Source: Sclerodactyla briareus
Lineage: Eukaryota; Echinodermata; Holothuroidea; Dendrochirotida; Sclerodactylidae
Reading direction: 5' to 3'
Assembly (NCBI GenBank): GCA_026419785.1
Contig: JAODTK010005309.1
Location: 62,001-126,000, forward strand
DNA: 64,000 bases
The position numbers and the translations under genes are program-made. Shown piece after piece: positions 60,380 to 64,000 of this stretch (position 1 is the stretch's first letter; each line of letters starts with the position of its first letter). The notes under the pieces were generated by a model. The model ran no database searches. It was not told the origin of the DNA and was given only the letters and a program-made list of their open reading frames with translations.

Positions 60380-60655
60380 TATGGTCTCAAAAGTGGCTAT
60401 AGGAAACAGTGTTAAATGCTGGATTTGTCTCAAAAGGCCAACAACAGGCTCCACCGTGTAGAATACGGTCTCAAAGTGCCTGAATATAGTCTCGAAGTGC
60501 TGAAATTGGTCTCAAAAGTGCTGAAATATCATACTAATATACCAAAAATATTGGTCTTAAAAAGTTAGATGCAATTTAAAAATTGCTGAAATATGAGCTC
60601 AAGAGCTGAAATATGGTCTCAAAGGGCCAAAGATATGGTTCTCAAAGTGCTTCAA
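60380..60655. repeat. GTCTCAAAGTGC minisatellite, about 20-25 bp unit
   Basis: Imperfect repeats of GTCTCAAAAGTGCTGAAATATG. A minus-strand frame of 126 codons runs out of this repeat and looks membrane-like only because of a pyrimidine-rich tract. Confidence 0.7.
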
Positions 60656-60870
60656 AGATGAACTTCGCTGTCACTCGTGTGTGTCACCAATGCGAAATCT
60701 ACCCGCGGCACCTTCACCTAATTGGCCTGCCCCCCATGAGGCACTCACTACTTAATAGAGTCACTTGACAAGGTCCCCACTGCCACAAATAGATAGCATG
60801 AGACAATCAAGTGAAGACATGCCTTGTCTAACAGCAGTGCAATTTTGTATCTTTCAACAGTCTAATAGAC

Positions 60871-61053
60871 CTGTAATTGGCAGTCTCTGGGGGAGAAAAT
60901 GGGGTTGTGACAGCATCACTGCAGCCTCATTAGTATCTGGACTAGAGCCAAAGTAACCTTGGGCTATATCTCTGGTGTGACCCATAGACCCAAATGAAGA
61001 ATATGATTCTGACAATGATGTCCCATCACCAAGGGCAAATCCAAAAGATTTGG
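60871..61053 (-). CDS. Ser/Gly-rich exon of the same minus-strand gene
   Basis: 183 bp, acceptor CTTGAGACCTAG/CC, donor ATTACAG/GTCTAT (weak). It reads KSFGFALGDGTSLSESYSSF, GSMGHTRDIAQGYFGSSPDT and NEAAVMLSQPHFLPQRLPIT. Two leading bases match the one-base end of 61285-61447. Ser- and Tyr-containing clusters (SESYSSFGS, GYFGSSPD) fit a regulated, unstructured region. Confidence 0.55.
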
Positions 61054-61284
61054 CTAGGTCTCAAGGAGTAATAGCCAAACGCTAACAGTGACACATACAG
61101 AGTGGGACAGAGGCTCATGGGAGACGGAAGCCATGTCAGTCTGGAGGAATTAGGATTAGTCCTACTGTATTTGCCTGCAAACCTAGCAACACACAAAAGG
61201 CAACCAGCAAAAAATGCAAAACTCATGAGGAGGTATCAACCTTGAGGAGTGCACTGGAAGCTCATTCTTGAGGTACCATCTTAC

Positions 61285-61447
61285 GTACAGATGGTTTCTG
61301 AGGGCGCGCCGTTTTGTCATTGATGCAGTCTCCGGGTTTCTAGGAGAGGTCTACGTAGGACAAGCCGTCTGGGGTACGGTGGGTGAGAGATACAAAGTCT
61401 GTGCGGGGCCATGGAGTAGCAATGTCAGAATCACTATCCTCCTTCTC
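61285..61447 (-). CDS. Acidic exon with an in-frame TAG
   Basis: 163 bp, acceptor TTTTTTTCCTAG/G, donor GTAC/GTAAGA. It reads EKEDSDSDIATPWPRTDFV, SLTHRTPDGLSYVDLS, then TAG, then KPGDCINDKTARPQKPSV in the same frame. The reading resumes sensibly after the TAG, and the end phase fits the next exon, so the stop may be a base error, a real allele, or the true end of one isoform. SYVDLS is a YxxL-like tyrosine motif. SDSD sites suit casein kinase 2. Both are inference. Confidence 0.45.
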
Positions 61448-62111
61448 CTAGGAAAAAAACAATAATTGCTACAATAGTGATTCATAATTGACTCAGTCAT
61501 AACGATCGTGTCTAAAACCACACCCCCAGAGTGCCGCAGACTTTCGGGGTGGAAACACCCACACACTTTCCTGGTTCCGATGTGGGTAAGCCCCACTGTA
61601 AGCATACACTGATGACAGAATGACAAGCAAAACATTAGGCTAACGTTAAAACAATTGTCCCAATTTAGATTGGTTCTATCGCAAAATCACAAACTTCATG
61701 GTTTGTGAAACTGCGAAGTATGAATACTGCCCCCATATTGACAATGCACCCCCCCCCCCCCCCCCAGCACCATTGAACATCTAACCAATAACACAAAAGT
61801 CCGGGTTTGCCATTCCATCGCCCTCTTCAATTTTCCAAGCGGAGGCGTCCTCGAATTGGGGGGGAAAGGTCCAACAAAATCCGACAGTAGGGGCGTCCTG
61901 ATGTATAAGGGGAAATATATTATGTGTAGTGCAATTTTTGCATTACTGCTCTCATCCAATCAATCAACCCAAGGGATCATATTACATAATAATTTTCACT
62001 CACATTTTGTTCATTACTGGAATTAAAAAGATAATATATAAATAAAAATATAAAAAGGCATATGTTCACATACATGCACATACCACTAATGCTGATATAT
62101 GTTCTCGTTAC

Positions 62112-62208
62112 CTGATCAGAGTTGCGTGACTGTGGGGTGAAGCCTCACCCGCCCCCCCACCCCACCCGGAAGCCCTCCTTGCCCTTTAAAGTCAAGACTG
62201 TATGGAAC
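62112..62208 (-). CDS. Candidate exon with G-run frame ambiguity
   Basis: Strong acceptor (CTTGTGTCTTGTTCTGCAG/G) and donor (GATCAG/GTAACG). A run of seven G preceded by GGGGT splits the frame. The first part reads either VPYSLDFKGQGGLPGG or FHTVLTLKGKEGFRVGWG, and the last part either AGEASPHSHATLIR or GFTPQSRNSDQ. One base gained or lost in the G-run would give an open exon. The opposite strand is also open (KPSLPFKVKTVWNLQNKTQE) but lacks a pyrimidine tract. Confidence 0.35.
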
Positions 62209-62610
62209 CTGCAGAACAAGACACAAGAACAACAGAAATTTTTTAACCAAACTTTTCTGGACCCACCTGACCCCCATGGGGTTGTGTTATTGCATTTTGT
62301 GCGGGTCTACTTTCTTGAGCGCTCCGCTTAAAGATTCATTCAGCCTTTGAAATATTCAAGAAAGAAAAAGAATTAATGATATTGAAAATGAATGCCATCA
62401 TTCAATACCTTATCTACGAGAAAGAACTCAGTCAAAAATTACAGCACTACAAATCATTTCCATTGGGAAAAAATGGGGTCTGTTCGCCCTAATTTTAAAA
62501 AGCGAGACGCTCGGAACAAAGTAATTGTTTCGCCACAGGGACCATCCACGAAATTACGAATTGTGGCCTATACTAGCATTTCAACAGATTTTTGTCAATG
62601 GCTAGTTCAG

Positions 62611-62698
62611 ATCAGTCAATCAAAGATACCTACAGTATGGTGCTTCTGGATGGAAAAGAACATGAAATGAGCCTGAAGGAACTTAAAGAGAGAAACAG
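62611..62698 (+). CDS. Plus-strand exon candidate inside the minus-strand gene
   Basis: On the plus strand, acceptor GGCTAGTTCAG/AT and donor AAACAG/GTACAG enclose one open frame: SIKDTYSMVLLDGKEHEMS then LKELKERNR. The text is clearly protein-like (VLLDGKEHEMSLKELKER) while the minus strand of the same bases is not. No other plus-strand exons were confirmed. It may be an exon of a nested antisense gene, or a piece of a gene copied into this intron. Family not recognised. Confidence 0.35.
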
Positions 62699-63347
62699 GT
62701 ACAGTTCTCATCATTTATGATCACAATAAGAAACAAAACTCTCTCCCAACTAATTCCAATATGGAGGGCAGATAGATAGAAGCACACAGGTGCTAAGTGA
62801 GGAAGCGAAGAACAACAGGGCATTCATTTGCATAGAGGATTGAGTTATGCAAACAAAGGGCATAACAGATTCACTGCTCGAGAGCAATGTCCAATGGAGT
62901 GACAGATAGGGAGCTGTTACACACCATCTCCGATGAGCAACTCGTTTGCTGCATAGTGAGAGAGTCATTTCCCATTTATTCATTGGCTTCATACTGAAAT
63001 CTTCTCTTGATTCCATGAACATGATAATACTGATGTTTTACTACTTGCTGGCTATATCACCTCATACAGAATTTTGAGGTGCTAAACCGAGAAAATAAGC
63101 AGCCTGGACTGGAATTGAACAGGTTTTTTTTTTTCACCCCCGCTCAACTCCTCCCCCAGTGCAGGCAGCAGTGAATGGCTGGGGACTGCGTGCGCTTGTA
63201 TGAGACACAACGGTGCCGCATGTTGTTGTCTTTTTAAGTAGTTCGAGGCACAGAAAAGGAAGCTCCTAGGAAACATGTTTCATGCCATGTCAAATAATAA
63301 ATTGAAGGAAAATGCTTATGTAGACAAGACTTTATTAACAAGCTTAC

Positions 63348-63425
63348 CAGGTAGTCCTCTAAGCTGAGAGATCATGATTAGTGGCAGACCTCATACCTCC
63401 GGCAGGGTCCTCATAAATGTCAGAC
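63348..63425 (-). CDS. Candidate exon, frame not closed
   Basis: 78 bp between acceptor TTTTTCCACCCCAG/G and strong donor CTACCTG/GTAAGC. It reads SDIYEDPAGGMRSATNHDLS A and then, after a one-base change, LEDYL. The phase from the 63744-63800 exon does not fit without another missing base. An alternative is a 29 bp micro-exon (63397-63425) using GGAG/GTATGA. SDIYEDP is an acidic tyrosine motif. Confidence 0.35.
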
Positions 63426-63743
63426 CTGGGGTGGAAAAATCAAGACTACAATGAATGAGAGTTTAAAGAGATTACTCAAGAAATTGGAACTTCTTTCCTC
63501 GAGTGAAAAAAAATATAACATTTTGAGTTTTAACTGTTGGGAAAAGCTAACAAAATGAATTTTGGTCACGATTTGGCTAAGTTTTCGAGCAGACTTCACT
63601 TTTGGAATTTTCTGCGCATAATTACAATCGACGAGTGATCAAGCTTTCTGTAGGTGGAGTTTCCAATAGGCAAGGTACCTAAAATATCTGAATTTGGTTT
63701 TGTTCATAAAATGCAAATGTTAAGATCGTGCATAATACTTTAC

Positions 63744-63800
63744 CATAATCAAAGGCGTCGTCCTGTTTGTTCAAATCGTCTTTCTGGAAGGTTGGCAGAA
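63744..63800 (-). CDS. Exon of the same minus-strand gene
   Basis: 57 bp, acceptor TTTCATATTTAG/TT, donor GATTATG/GTAAAG. It reads LPTFQKDDLNKQDDAFDY. Two leading bases complete the codon left by the exon at 63899, giving RADR-V-LPTFQ. Asp/Lys-rich. Confidence 0.55.
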
Positions 63801-63898
63801 CTAAATATGAAAGGATAGTTAATGAATACATTTGAGTAACATGATATCACATAATTACAAACTGTTTGGATGGTTTTGTAAATATATACAGAACTTAC

Positions 63899-64000
63899 CT
63901 CTGTCAGCCCTTCCACGGTGTTTTGAATATGTTCGAAATTTCTGTGAACATACCTTGATCAGATACATAAAGATATACTGATCATTGTTATCAGGAAGGA
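63899..64000 (-). CDS. Exon of the same minus-strand gene, runs off window
   Basis: Open from the right edge of the window to a strong donor (GACAGAG/GTAAGT): LPDNNDQYIFMYLIKVCSQK then FRTYSKHRGRADR. A possible internal donor/acceptor pair encloses only 12 bp, so read-through is the sensible interpretation. The FRTYSKHRGR stretch is basic. A transmembrane end just before it (YIFMYLI) is possible but short. The 5' part of the gene lies beyond 64000. Confidence 0.5.

Noticed and set aside
60074-60454. 126-codon minus-strand frame with a membrane-like helix
   Set aside because: The hydrophobic stretch is translated from a pyrimidine-rich tract ending in AG, and the start lies in a minisatellite. 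A short exon after that AG is possible but has no good donor.

Overview
This is repeat-dominated nuclear DNA from an animal, most likely a marine invertebrate. The grounds are spliced low-density coding sequence with GT/AG boundaries, decayed CR1/L2-type and R2/NeSL-like LINE reverse transcriptases, a Penelope-like GIY-YIG remnant, short inverted-repeat elements and a great deal of satellite and minisatellite DNA. Nothing prokaryotic was seen. The sequence does not fix the phylum. Many apparent breaks are one-base indels, commonest in homopolymers and in the big satellite, which looks like incompletely polished long-read assembly. Frame breaks therefore should not be read as decay without checking.

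Layout. 1-1.5 kb: two unrelated LINE fragments. 1.56-2.2 kb: a small inverted-repeat element. 2.7-3.4 kb: an LRAT-like gene fragment that keeps the His/His/Cys catalytic set, but in three frames. 4.57-4.9 kb: an unassigned open frame. 6.05-19.27 kb: a 13.2 kb block of about 40 copies of a 312 bp satellite, flanked by about 75 bp inverted ends. The 312 bp unit is a dimer of two related monomers and carries four AGGTCA nuclear-receptor half-sites spaced as DR1-DR4-DR4. Diverged relatives lie at 20.0, 23.6-25.3, 37.0 and 41.2 kb. 21.8-22.6 kb: 108 bp coding-like repeats. 22.9-23.4 kb: a LINE tail. 27.5 kb: a 39 bp minisatellite. 28.6-29.2 kb: a tandem repeat ending in a hairpin. 32.6-34.1 kb: a degenerate 125-150 bp array. 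34.2-35.4 kb: tetranucleotide repeats, then a C-run minisatellite. 38.9-39.5 and 50.5-50.9 kb: two copies of one dispersed repeat. 45 kb: a Penelope-like remnant. 46.1-47.4 kb: a CpG-rich inverted-repeat element with another palindromic repeat inside it.

Genes. The best gene evidence is on the minus strand. At 54.5-64 kb a multi-exon gene runs off the right edge. Several neighbouring exons match in splice phase (63899/63744, 61285/60871, 59607/59395/59236, 56935/56411), and a Lys-rich terminal exon may lie at 54500. Its protein has acidic, Ser-rich and Pro-rich stretches and was not assigned to a family. Further minus-strand coding-like segments lie at 36.6-36.8 and 47.5-48.4 kb. One short plus-strand exon candidate lies inside an intron of the big gene. 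The rest is intergenic or intronic sequence in which I recognise nothing.
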